Assembly (NCBI GenBank): GCA_025356335.1 | Contig: JANXUF010000063.1 | Location: 1 to 64,000, forward strand | Direction: 5' to 3' | Source: Actinomycetes bacterium | Lineage (GTDB): Bacteria > Actinomycetota > Acidimicrobiia > Acidimicrobiales > Ilumatobacteraceae | Length of the DNA: 64,000 bases | Shown here: piece after piece, positions 36,044-44,215 of the stretch | How positions within the stretch are numbered: position 1 is the first letter of the stretch | How the letters are laid out: each line of letters starts with the position of its first letter | The notes under the pieces: model-generated | Databases searched by the model: none | What the model was told of the DNA's origin: nothing | The model's input: only the letters and a program-made list of their open reading frames with translations | Made by a program: the position numbers and the translations under genes

Positions 36044-36979
36044 GTGAACAACCGAGCTGGCAGGCGGGCGATCGAATGGCCGACGCTGCTCGTCGGTCTG
36101 CTCTGTATCGCCGGGTGGGTGGCGATCGTGCTCTTCCACCGAGACCTGCCGGTCGCGTTGACGCTCGCTCTGCTGGCGATCGATGGCGCATGGTTCATGT
36201 CCTTCCAACATGAGTTGACCCACGGCCACCCGACGAGCCGCCAGTGGCTGAACACTGCGCTCGGTTGGGCACCGTTCGCTCTGTGGCTGCCGTACACGCA
36301 GTATCGGGTGACCCACACCGAGCACCACCGCAGCGACCTCACGGTGCCAGGCGTCGATCCGGAGAGCTTCTATGTGACCCGGGATCAATGGGATCACGCC
36401 GGTCCGGTGATGCGACAGTTCCTCGTCGGCATGCGCTACCTGCCGATCCGCCTGCTCCTCGGTCCTGCGTGGTCGATGGTGCAGTCGATCGCCGACGACG
36501 TGCGTCGCATCGGTCGTGGCGACAGGTGGCTCGCGAACGTGTGGGCGTGGCAACTCGCCGGTGCCGGCGGGGTCGTGTGGTTCGTCGTCGGTGTCGCCGA
36601 CATGCCGCTGTGGCAGTACGCCCTCGGATACGCATATTTCGGGATGGCACTCTCGATGGTGCGGTCCTTTGCAGAGCACCGCGCCGTCGACGGAGAGACC
36701 CGATCGGCAACAGTGCTCACCGGCCGGTTCTTCGGCCTGTTGTTCCTCAACAACAACCTGCACCACGCGCACCACGCTCACCCTGGCGTGCCGTGGTACG
36801 CGTTGCCGACGTTGGCGAGGTCGATGGGCGCAGCCGACATCTCTGCACGCGGCGCTGGGCTGTACAGCGGTTACCGGGAAATCTTCCGTCGCTACAGTGT
36901 CGAACCGTTCTGTCAGGAGATCCATCCATTGACCGAACGCCTCCATGCCGGTGCCCCGATCGCCGCGACGGAGCTGTAA
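36044..36979 (+). CDS. Fatty acid desaturase-family membrane di-iron enzyme
   Basis: 311 aa membrane protein with the three histidine boxes HELTHGH (about residues 56-62), HTEHH (about 91-95) and HHAHH (about 240-244), which bind a di-iron centre. Hydrophobic segments surround them (LLVGLLCIAGWVAIVLF; VALTLALLAIDGAWF; AGGVVWFVVGVADM). The family includes desaturases and hydroxylases. The proximity to amine-demethylation genes could mean a small-molecule oxidation rather than lipid desaturation, but there is no direct evidence. GTG at 36044 follows GGGAG. Confidence 0.85.
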   Translation: MNNRAGRRAIEWPTLLVGLLCIAGWVAIVLFHRDLPVALTLALLAIDGAWFMSFQHELTHGHPTSRQWLNTALGWAPFALWLPYTQYRVTHTEHHRSDLTVPGVDPESFYVTRDQWDHAGPVMRQFLVGMRYLPIRLLLGPAWSMVQSIADDVRRIGRGDRWLANVWAWQLAGAGGVVWFVVGVADMPLWQYALGYAYFGMALSMVRSFAEHRAVDGETRSATVLTGRFFGLLFLNNNLHHAHHAHPGVPWYALPTLARSMGAADISARGAGLYSGYREIFRRYSVEPFCQEIHPLTERLHAGAPIAATEL

Positions 36980-37125
36980 CCGCTCGTTCATCCCCAGTTC
37001 TTTGGAGCGGCTTCAATCCCGGTTCGAATGTGCTAAGAATGCTCATTGACCGGAGCGAGTTCGGCCAACGCGGTGATCGCGGCACGTTCGTGCCTGCACC
37101 GCACACTTCACGGGGAGAGCTGTTC

Positions 37126-38886
37126 ATGGATTTCAATGTTTTTGACAAGGCCCGCCGATCGTCGAGTAATCACGAACTGGACTTGATGGAGGCGTTCGCC
37201 CAGGGTCGCATCTCGCGGCGGGGCTTCATGCGTCGCGGTGCTGTCATCGGCATGTCCGTCCCATTGATGAGCGCGGTCATCGCCGCATGTGGCTCCTCGG
37301 TCTCGACGACGAAGGCGACGACACCCGGTTCGGTCGCATCGACGACCGGTTCGTCAGCCGGCTCGGCCGGAACCACTGGTTCGGCCGCCGGTTCCGTGGC
37401 CGGCACGAGCGCTGGAACCGTCGCTTCGGGTCCTGTCCCCCAGGGCGGCACGATCCGCGTCGCCAGTCAGACACCGTCGAAGACGCTCGACCCGATCACG
37501 ATGATCGACCTCGGCGCCTATGGAATCGTCGCCCAGAGCTTCGAGTTCCTCTGCGCCCTCGGCAAAGATGGCGACATCGGACCAGGTCTCGCCACCGACT
37601 GGAAACCGAACGCAGACGGCACCGAATGGACCTTCAATTTGCGTAAGGGTGTCAAGTGGCAGAACGGCGGCGACTTCACCGCCGCTGACGTCGCCGCCAC
37701 GGTCGACCGCCTCGTCGAAGCGAAGAACGCCGGTATCAACGGCGTCCTCGAAAAGGGTGCCGTCACCGTCAAGGACCCGAACACCGCCGTGTTCAAGTTG
37801 AAGTCGGCGAACGGCCTGTTCCCGTACCTCATGTCGGTCTACAACGCCCAGACCGTGATCACGCCCGTCAGCTATGTCACCGGTACCGAGATGGACAAGA
37901 AGCCGGACGGCACCGGGCCATGGAAGCTCACCAAGTACGACAAGTCGACCGGCGCGACATTCGTTCGCAACGATGCGTGGTGGGGTGGCAAGACGCCGCT
38001 CGACTCCGTCGAATGGATCTTCTCCGACGATGTCGGTACGCAGGTTTCCGGCATCCAGGGCGGTGCAGCAGACGCCATCGTGCAGTTCTCCGTCACCGGT
38101 GGCGATGCGCTGCTCAGCGACCCGAACTTCAACGTCATCGCCGTACAGGCGGCCAACCACCGTCAGATCTGGATGCGTAACGACACCGCCCTGTTCAAGA
38201 ACAAAGCGATCCGCCAGGCGTTCGCGTTGTCCCTCGACCGAGAGCTGATGGTGTCGCAGTTGTTCAAGGGCAAAGCGGACGTTGCCAATGATCACCCGAT
38301 CGCCCCGTTCCTCGCCTATTTCGACAGCTCGGTCCCACAGCGCAAGCGTGATGTCGAGGCCGCCAAGAAGTTGCTCGCCACCGCCGGCGCGACCGGGTTC
38401 AAGGCGACCTTGAACGCTCCGAAACTGCAGGAGATCCCGCAGCTCGCAGCGCTGGTCCAGACCAACGCCAAGGACGCCGGGATGGACATCACCCTCAACG
38501 TCGAGAGCACGGACACGTTCTACGACGAGTGGTGCAAGACCTACACCCCGATCTGCGACGGCGGGCAGGACTTCGGCATCGTCGACTACGGCCACCGTGC
38601 AACGCCTGACGTCTTCCTCAGCGCCGCCTACGCAACCGGCACGTGGAACTCGGCGCACTTCTCCAATACGGAGTTCAACACGGCGTTCGCCAAGTACCAG
38701 TCGGCGCTGACAGTCGATGATCACAAGGCGGCATGCAAGACGATGGAGACCATCGCCAACGACGAGGTGCCGTACGTAATCCCGTACTTCTACTACAACA
38801 TCTCGGGACACACGAAGAAGTTCAAGGGCGTCGAAGTGAGCGCCCTCGGTCAGATGTTCTTCGGCAAGGCCTCCAAGGCCTCTTGA
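37126..38886 (+). CDS. ABC transporter substrate-binding lipoprotein (peptide/opine/nickel family)
   Basis: 586 aa. The N-terminus carries a twin-arginine motif (SRRGFMRR, Arg31-Arg32) and then a lipobox ending at Cys55, so it is a Tat-exported lipoprotein. A long Ser/Thr/Gly/Ala linker (about residues 57-105) leads into a family-5 solute-binding domain: GGTIRVASQTPSKTLDPI, LATDWKPNADGTEWTFNLRKGVKWQNGGDFTAADVA, GTGPWKLTKYD, AIRQAFALSLDRE. It delivers ligand to the permeases encoded next. Strong GGGGAG site. The ligand is unknown; a quaternary amine or peptide is possible. Confidence 0.92.
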   Translation: MDFNVFDKARRSSSNHELDLMEAFAQGRISRRGFMRRGAVIGMSVPLMSAVIAACGSSVSTTKATTPGSVASTTGSSAGSAGTTGSAAGSVAGTSAGTVASGPVPQGGTIRVASQTPSKTLDPITMIDLGAYGIVAQSFEFLCALGKDGDIGPGLATDWKPNADGTEWTFNLRKGVKWQNGGDFTAADVAATVDRLVEAKNAGINGVLEKGAVTVKDPNTAVFKLKSANGLFPYLMSVYNAQTVITPVSYVTGTEMDKKPDGTGPWKLTKYDKSTGATFVRNDAWWGGKTPLDSVEWIFSDDVGTQVSGIQGGAADAIVQFSVTGGDALLSDPNFNVIAVQAANHRQIWMRNDTALFKNKAIRQAFALSLDRELMVSQLFKGKADVANDHPIAPFLAYFDSSVPQRKRDVEAAKKLLATAGATGFKATLNAPKLQEIPQLAALVQTNAKDAGMDITLNVESTDTFYDEWCKTYTPICDGGQDFGIVDYGHRATPDVFLSAAYATGTWNSAHFSNTEFNTAFAKYQSALTVDDHKAACKTMETIANDEVPYVIPYFYYNISGHTKKFKGVEVSALGQMFFGKASKAS

Positions 38887-38936
38887 CCATGCAGTGGGTG
38901 GACGGCACTGCGCAGTCCACCCGCTCGAGGTGACCC

Positions 38937-39890
38937 ATGGTTCGCTACCTGATCAAACGCCTACTGCTGGCGGTCCTCACACTGTGGATCCTGGCGACGA
39001 TCGTCTTCGTGATGGTCAACCTGCTGCCCGGCAATGTCGGGAGGCAGATCCTCGGGCCGTTCGCACCGCCGAGCGAGGTCACCAAGTTCAACCATGCAAT
39101 CGGAACGGACCGGCCGCTCATCAGCCAGTACGGTCACGCTCTCAAGAACCTGGCGACGCTCGACTTCGGTACCTCGTACCAGTTCAACAAGCCGGTCAAC
39201 GATCTCGTCCGTCCGGCGATGTTCCGGTCTGGCAAGTTGGCGGTACTGGCGCTGTTGATCACGGTGCCGCTCGGCATCGTCGCCGGCACGATCGCCGCCA
39301 GGCGCCGTGACAAGTTCGCCGACCGCTTCATCGTCACGACGGGCCTTGCAGCGTCGTCGACTCCGGAGTTCGTCACCGCAGCGATCATCTCGTGGCTGTT
39401 CACCATCGAACTTCGGTGGGGCCACGTCTTCGCCGATCCACCGGCCGGCACGTCGGTCATCGGCCAGGTCCGCTACCTCATCTTCCCGGCGTTCGCGCTG
39501 GTGATCGTCTATTTCGGATATATCGCCAGAATGACACGGGCCGGGGTCATCGCGGCAATGGAGTCCGACTACACGCGCACTGCGGTGATGAAGGGCCTCA
39601 GCGCCCGCAAGGTGATGATGAAACACGTGATGCGCAACGCCCTCGGGCCGACGATCTCGGTCGTCGGCGTGCAGGTCGGTTACCTGTTCGGCGGGATCCT
39701 CGGCGTCGAACTGATCTTCAACTATCACGGTCTCGGATCGGTCCTGCAGGCGGCGATCGGCAAACACGATCTTCCCGTCCTACAGGGGGCAGTGCTGTCC
39801 ATCGGAGTGATCTACATGCTCGCCACGCTCGCCGCAGACCTGTTGATTGCCTGGCTGAACCCTCGGGTACTCGCCCAGGTGAAGCGATGA
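38937..39890 (+). CDS. ABC transporter permease (DppB/OppB type)
   Basis: 317 aa with about six transmembrane helices. It begins VRYLIKRLLLAVLTLWILATIVFVMVNLLPG, typical of DppB. The EAA loop is MESDYTRTAVMKGLSARKVMMKHVMRNALGP. It forms the membrane channel with the DppC-type permease, whose start overlaps its stop by ATGA. Confidence 0.93.
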   Translation: MVRYLIKRLLLAVLTLWILATIVFVMVNLLPGNVGRQILGPFAPPSEVTKFNHAIGTDRPLISQYGHALKNLATLDFGTSYQFNKPVNDLVRPAMFRSGKLAVLALLITVPLGIVAGTIAARRRDKFADRFIVTTGLAASSTPEFVTAAIISWLFTIELRWGHVFADPPAGTSVIGQVRYLIFPAFALVIVYFGYIARMTRAGVIAAMESDYTRTAVMKGLSARKVMMKHVMRNALGPTISVVGVQVGYLFGGILGVELIFNYHGLGSVLQAAIGKHDLPVLQGAVLSIGVIYMLATLAADLLIAWLNPRVLAQVKR

Positions 39891-40819
39891 ACGAACCGAC
39901 CATCGTGCCGACACCCGTACCGCTCACCCCCGCTGCCTCGACCCCGCCGGCGTCGATCACCGTCAGCGAACGCAAGCAGGCCCGTCGCGAGAACTGGAAG
40001 CTGATCGCTCGTCGCCCTGGTTTCGTGATCGGCAGCGTCATCCTCTTCGTGTGGATCGTCTGCGCGATCGGTGGCGACCGCATCACCCCGAACGACCCGT
40101 TACACGCCGGACTGGTGGCGAACAACCTCAAGCCGGGCACGACCTACAACGGTGTCAAGCTGTGGCTCGGAAGCGACACCAGCGGCCGCGACATCCTCTC
40201 GCGAATCATGGCCGGTGCCAGGGACGTGCTCAGCGTCGCGCCGCCGGCGGCGGTCCTCGGCGTACTCGGCGGGACCGTCTTCGGTCTGCTGATGGGCTAC
40301 TACCGCGGCATTCTCGACCAGATCCTCAGCCGCATCATCGAGGCCCTGCTGTCGCTGCCGACGTTGCTGATCGGCCTGCTCGCCGTCACCGTGTTCGGGA
40401 AGAGCAACACCGTCGTCATCATCGTCGTCGCAGTGTTGTTCACGCCGATCGTCGCCAGAACCGTGCGCGCCGCAGTGCTCGCCGAGAGCGACCTCGACTA
40501 CGTCACGTCGGCGCGACTGCGTGGCGAGTCGTCGGGGTTCATCATGTTCCGGGAGATCCTCCCGAACGTCAGCGGCCCGATCATCGTCGAACTGACCGTT
40601 CGTATCGGCTACGCCGTCTTCACGGTGGCGACCCTGTCGTTCCTCGGTGCCGGTCCGCCACCGCCATCTCCCGACTGGGGTGCGCAGGTGAGTGAGAGTT
40701 ATCACATCATGTCCGCCGGCATCTGGTGGCCGACGATCTTCCCGGCCATCGCCATCGCCAGTCTGGTCATTGCCGTGAACCTCATCGCCGATGCCGTCCA
40801 ATCCGTCTTCGAGGCCTGA
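39887..40819 (+). CDS. ABC transporter permease (DppC/OppC type)
   Basis: 310 aa. A ~35-residue Pro/Thr-rich N-terminal extension precedes KLIARRPGFVIGSVILFVWIVCAIGG, the first membrane helix. LGSDTSGRDILSRIMAGARDVLSV and the EAA loop ESDLDYVTSARLRGESSGFIMFREILPN are the DppC hallmarks. Second half of the permease pair for the binding protein at 37126. Confidence 0.93.
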   Translation: MNEPTIVPTPVPLTPAASTPPASITVSERKQARRENWKLIARRPGFVIGSVILFVWIVCAIGGDRITPNDPLHAGLVANNLKPGTTYNGVKLWLGSDTSGRDILSRIMAGARDVLSVAPPAAVLGVLGGTVFGLLMGYYRGILDQILSRIIEALLSLPTLLIGLLAVTVFGKSNTVVIIVVAVLFTPIVARTVRAAVLAESDLDYVTSARLRGESSGFIMFREILPNVSGPIIVELTVRIGYAVFTVATLSFLGAGPPPPSPDWGAQVSESYHIMSAGIWWPTIFPAIAIASLVIAVNLIADAVQSVFEA

Positions 40820-40823
40820 ACGC

Positions 40824-42914
40824 ATGACCATGACGCCCACCGCTCCCGTCAAGACAGCGGCGCTGTCGATCGAGGACCTCGAAGTCGCCTACACCGTGCG
40901 CGGGATCCCCAGGGCGGTGCTCCGCGGTGTGTCGTTCAGTGTCGCCCCCGGGGAGGCCTACGGACTCGTCGGCGAATCGGGCTGTGGCAAGTCGACCACC
41001 GCTTACGCAGCGTTGCGCTACCTCCCTCGCAACGGCACGATCACTGCCGGCAGGGTGCTCGTCGCCGGTGAGGACGTCACCAACATGACGACGACCGAAC
41101 TGCAGCACTTCCGGGCGACGGAGGCCTCGATGGTCTACCAGGATCCGCAGTCGGCGATGAACCCGTCGGTGCGCATCGGTCGTCAGGTCGTCGAGGCCTT
41201 TACGTTGCTCGGCCAGCCGAAGAAGCAGGCGGAGGAATCAGCGCTGCAGGCACTCCGCAAGGTGCGCATCGCCTCGCCGGAAAGCGTCATGGAGCGGTAT
41301 CCGTTCCAGTTGTCCGGCGGCATGCAGCAACGCGTCGTGATCGCCATGGCGCTCGCCTGCAACCCGAAGCTGCTCGTGCTCGACGAGCCGACGACCGGCC
41401 TCGATGCGACCGTCGAAGCGGAAGTCCTCGATCTCGTCCGGACACTGCGTACCGAATCAGACGCGGCAATTCTGATGATCGCCCACAACCTCGGCATCAT
41501 CCGCGGCATGTGCGATCGCGTCGGGGTCATGTACGCCGGCAAGGTCGTCGAGGAAGGACCGTGCGAGCAGGTCTTCGACAGCCCGCAGCACCCCTACACC
41601 GTGGGCCTGTTGAAGTCGTTGCCGCGTCACGGAATCCGCAAGAGCCAGGGTGCGCTGGCGACGATTCCCGGCATCTTGCCGTTGATCGGCACGGATCTAC
41701 CGACCTGCGTCTACGTCGATCGCTGCCCGCTCGCCGACGAGCTCTGTCACACCGTCATACCGCCCGTCGTGGCGGTCGGGGACGACGGCCTGCGGTTCAC
41801 CCGCTGCCATCATCCTGATCGCATCCCGGAGATCATCGACGATGCACCATATGTCGACATCGAGATGCTCGCCCCGCTCGAAGGCCGCGAGGGCGTGCTC
41901 GAATTGTCGCATGTCTCCAAGACGTTCAGGCAGAAGGGCAGCGGTATCCCGGCGCTCGTCGACGTCGAACTGAGCCTCGGCGAAGGCGAGACACTCGGCA
42001 TCGTCGGCGAATCGGGTTCCGGCAAATCGACACTCGCCAAGACGATGCTCGGTATCGAATCGGCTGACGACGGCGGCGACCTCTCGCTTCATGGCCACCC
42101 GTTGCCGCCGGCGACGTCCAAGCGCTCGTCCGAGGACAAGCGCTCGATGCAGATGATCTTCCAGAACCCCGACTCTGCCCTCAACCGCAGTTGGTCGGTT
42201 CGGCGGATCCTGCTGCGCTCCGTTCGCAAGCTGACCGGCATCACCGGAGACGCGGCGAACGATCGAGTCGAGAAGCTCGCCGCCCATTTGCGCCTGACCC
42301 CACGTCACCTCGACCTCAAACCACGTCAGCTGTCCGGCGGCCTGAAACAACGTGTCGCCATCGCCCGTGCCTTCGCCGGGGATCCGCGCATCGTCGTCTG
42401 CGACGAGCCGACCAGTGCGTTGGATGTCTCGGTGCAGGCGGCAATCCTCAACCTGCTCGCCGACCTGCAGGCGGAGAACAAGACGAGTTACGTTTTCATC
42501 ACCCACGACATGGGTGTCGTGCGCTACCTCGCCGACCGTATCGCCGTGCTCTATCTCGGTCGTATCCAGGAGATCGGCCTGACGGATGACGTCTTCATCG
42601 GGCCGCACCATCCCTACACCGAAGCGCTGCTGTCGGCCGTGCCCAGCGTCGACGGTGAGACCAAGGTGCGCATCCGCCTCGACGGTGAGATCCCCAGCCC
42701 GGCGAATCCTCCGTCAGGCTGCGTCTTTCATCCACGCTGCCCACGGGTGATCCCCGGCGTCTGCGAGGTCACAGAACCGGCTCTGGTCGAGGTCTCGCCG
42801 AATCATTCGATGCGCTGCCACATCCCGATCGAAGAGCTGCGGCGGCTGCAGTCGAGCGGTATCTCCCCGCACGCCGAGGCAGCCCCGCTGGAACCAGAAC
42901 CGCTGCAGGAATAG
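40824..42914 (+). CDS. ABC transporter ATP-binding protein, DppD-DppF fusion
   Basis: 696 aa with two complete ABC ATPase domains. Domain 1 (about residues 10-330): GESGCGKST, LSGGMQQRVVIAMAL, LLVLDEPTTGLD. Domain 2 (about 360-670): GESGSGKST, LSGGLKQRVAIARAF, IVVCDEPTSALD and THDMGVV. Each ends with the oligopeptide/dipeptide C-terminal cysteine segment (VYVDRCPLADELC and VFHPRCPRVIPGVC). The fusion supplies both ATPase subunits of the importer. It starts 4 bases after the DppC-type gene and is followed 11 bases later by the Rieske gene, so all are one operon. Confidence 0.92.
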   Translation: MTMTPTAPVKTAALSIEDLEVAYTVRGIPRAVLRGVSFSVAPGEAYGLVGESGCGKSTTAYAALRYLPRNGTITAGRVLVAGEDVTNMTTTELQHFRATEASMVYQDPQSAMNPSVRIGRQVVEAFTLLGQPKKQAEESALQALRKVRIASPESVMERYPFQLSGGMQQRVVIAMALACNPKLLVLDEPTTGLDATVEAEVLDLVRTLRTESDAAILMIAHNLGIIRGMCDRVGVMYAGKVVEEGPCEQVFDSPQHPYTVGLLKSLPRHGIRKSQGALATIPGILPLIGTDLPTCVYVDRCPLADELCHTVIPPVVAVGDDGLRFTRCHHPDRIPEIIDDAPYVDIEMLAPLEGREGVLELSHVSKTFRQKGSGIPALVDVELSLGEGETLGIVGESGSGKSTLAKTMLGIESADDGGDLSLHGHPLPPATSKRSSEDKRSMQMIFQNPDSALNRSWSVRRILLRSVRKLTGITGDAANDRVEKLAAHLRLTPRHLDLKPRQLSGGLKQRVAIARAFAGDPRIVVCDEPTSALDVSVQAAILNLLADLQAENKTSYVFITHDMGVVRYLADRIAVLYLGRIQEIGLTDDVFIGPHHPYTEALLSAVPSVDGETKVRIRLDGEIPSPANPPSGCVFHPRCPRVIPGVCEVTEPALVEVSPNHSMRCHIPIEELRRLQSSGISPHAEAAPLEPEPLQE

Positions 42915-42925
42915 TCGCCGACCCG

Positions 42926-44215
42926 ATGTTGGTCGAAGCAGTACCTCAGGCGGTGTCGCCGACGTTCGCGACGAGGTCGGAGCGGGTCGCAGCTGCGCTT
43001 GCTGATCGACCGGCAGGGCATTCGTTGCCGCGCCCGTTCTATACCGACCAAGAGTTCTACGAGGTCGATATCGAACAGATCTGGTCGAAAGAGTGGGTCT
43101 TCGCCGGCCACAGTTGCGAAATTCCGGCGCCGGGCGACTATTTCACGATGCAGGTCGGTCCATTCGGCCTCATCGTCGTGCGTGGCACCGACGGAGTCGT
43201 TCGAGCGCTGCACAACGTCTGCCGCCACCGTGGATTCCAGGTGTGCTCTGAACCGTCTGGTTCAAAGCGCAGGCGATTCGTCTGTCCGTACCACCAGTGG
43301 TCGTACGATCTGGACGGCACGCTTGCCGTCGCCCGCTCGATGGAACCGGACTTCGAGCGATCCGGATATGGCCTCGCCAGCGCATGGTGCGAAGACATCG
43401 GCGGGATGATCTTCGTCTGCGTCGCCGACACCGCACCAGACGTTGCTCCGATGCGGGCGATGATCGAGCCGTACCTCGCGCCGTTCGACCTGCGCTCGGC
43501 GAAGGTCGCCTTCGAAAGCACGGTTGTCGAAGCCGGGAACTGGAAGTTGGTGATGGAGAACAACCGCGAGTGCTTCCATTGCCGCACCGCACACCCCGAG
43601 TTGTGCGCCAGCTTCCCCGAGTCGCCGCTGCATTCAGGCGGAGGTTCGGACGCCGAACTCGCCGAACAACAGGCCCTGGTCGAGCGATGCGAGGCGCTCG
43701 GGTTGCCGAGCCGCTACCGCAGCGCTGTCGATTTCCAGTACCGGGTGATGCGCACGTCGTTGCTCGCGCCGGCCGTGTCGATGACACCGGACGGCAAACG
43801 CGCCGTCTCCCACAACCTCGGGGCACTCCCGGACGGGAACCTCGGCGACGTGCTCTGCTATCACTATCCCTCGCTCTGGAGCCACTTCACAGCGGACCAT
43901 GCAATCACCTTCCGGATGACCCCGATCAGCGTGACGGAGACGGAGCTGCGCACCTGTTGGCTCGTGCCGGGCGACGCCGTCGAGGGCATCGACTACGACC
44001 TCGCCAACCTGACGAGCGTGTGGCTGGCGACGAACGACCAGGACCGCCGCCTCGTCGAGCAGACCCAACGTGGCGTCAACTCTCCGGCTTTCCGGCCAGG
44101 TCCCTATTCGGCAACCGAGGAGGAGGGCGTCATCCAATTCATCGATTGGTACACGAAGACGATCGGCGAGCGACTGGCGGCTGCCGATCGACTGGCGAGC
44201 GATACCGATGGCTGA
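42926..44215 (+). CDS. Rieske non-heme iron oxygenase, alpha subunit (betaine demethylase-like)
   Basis: 429 aa. The Rieske 2Fe-2S site is Cys99-x-His101 (CRHRG) and Cys120-x2-His123 (CPYHQWSYD). The mononuclear iron site is in NNRECFHCRTAHPEL (His218, His223). This is the layout of GbcA (glycine betaine) and stachydrine demethylases, which oxidise an N-methyl group and release formaldehyde. The next gene encodes a matching flavin demethylase, and a transporter precedes it, so a betaine-type substrate is likely. A separate reductase component is not evident in the window. It overlaps the following gene by 8 bases. Confidence 0.9.
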   Translation: MLVEAVPQAVSPTFATRSERVAAALADRPAGHSLPRPFYTDQEFYEVDIEQIWSKEWVFAGHSCEIPAPGDYFTMQVGPFGLIVVRGTDGVVRALHNVCRHRGFQVCSEPSGSKRRRFVCPYHQWSYDLDGTLAVARSMEPDFERSGYGLASAWCEDIGGMIFVCVADTAPDVAPMRAMIEPYLAPFDLRSAKVAFESTVVEAGNWKLVMENNRECFHCRTAHPELCASFPESPLHSGGGSDAELAEQQALVERCEALGLPSRYRSAVDFQYRVMRTSLLAPAVSMTPDGKRAVSHNLGALPDGNLGDVLCYHYPSLWSHFTADHAITFRMTPISVTETELRTCWLVPGDAVEGIDYDLANLTSVWLATNDQDRRLVEQTQRGVNSPAFRPGPYSATEEEGVIQFIDWYTKTIGERLAAADRLASDTDG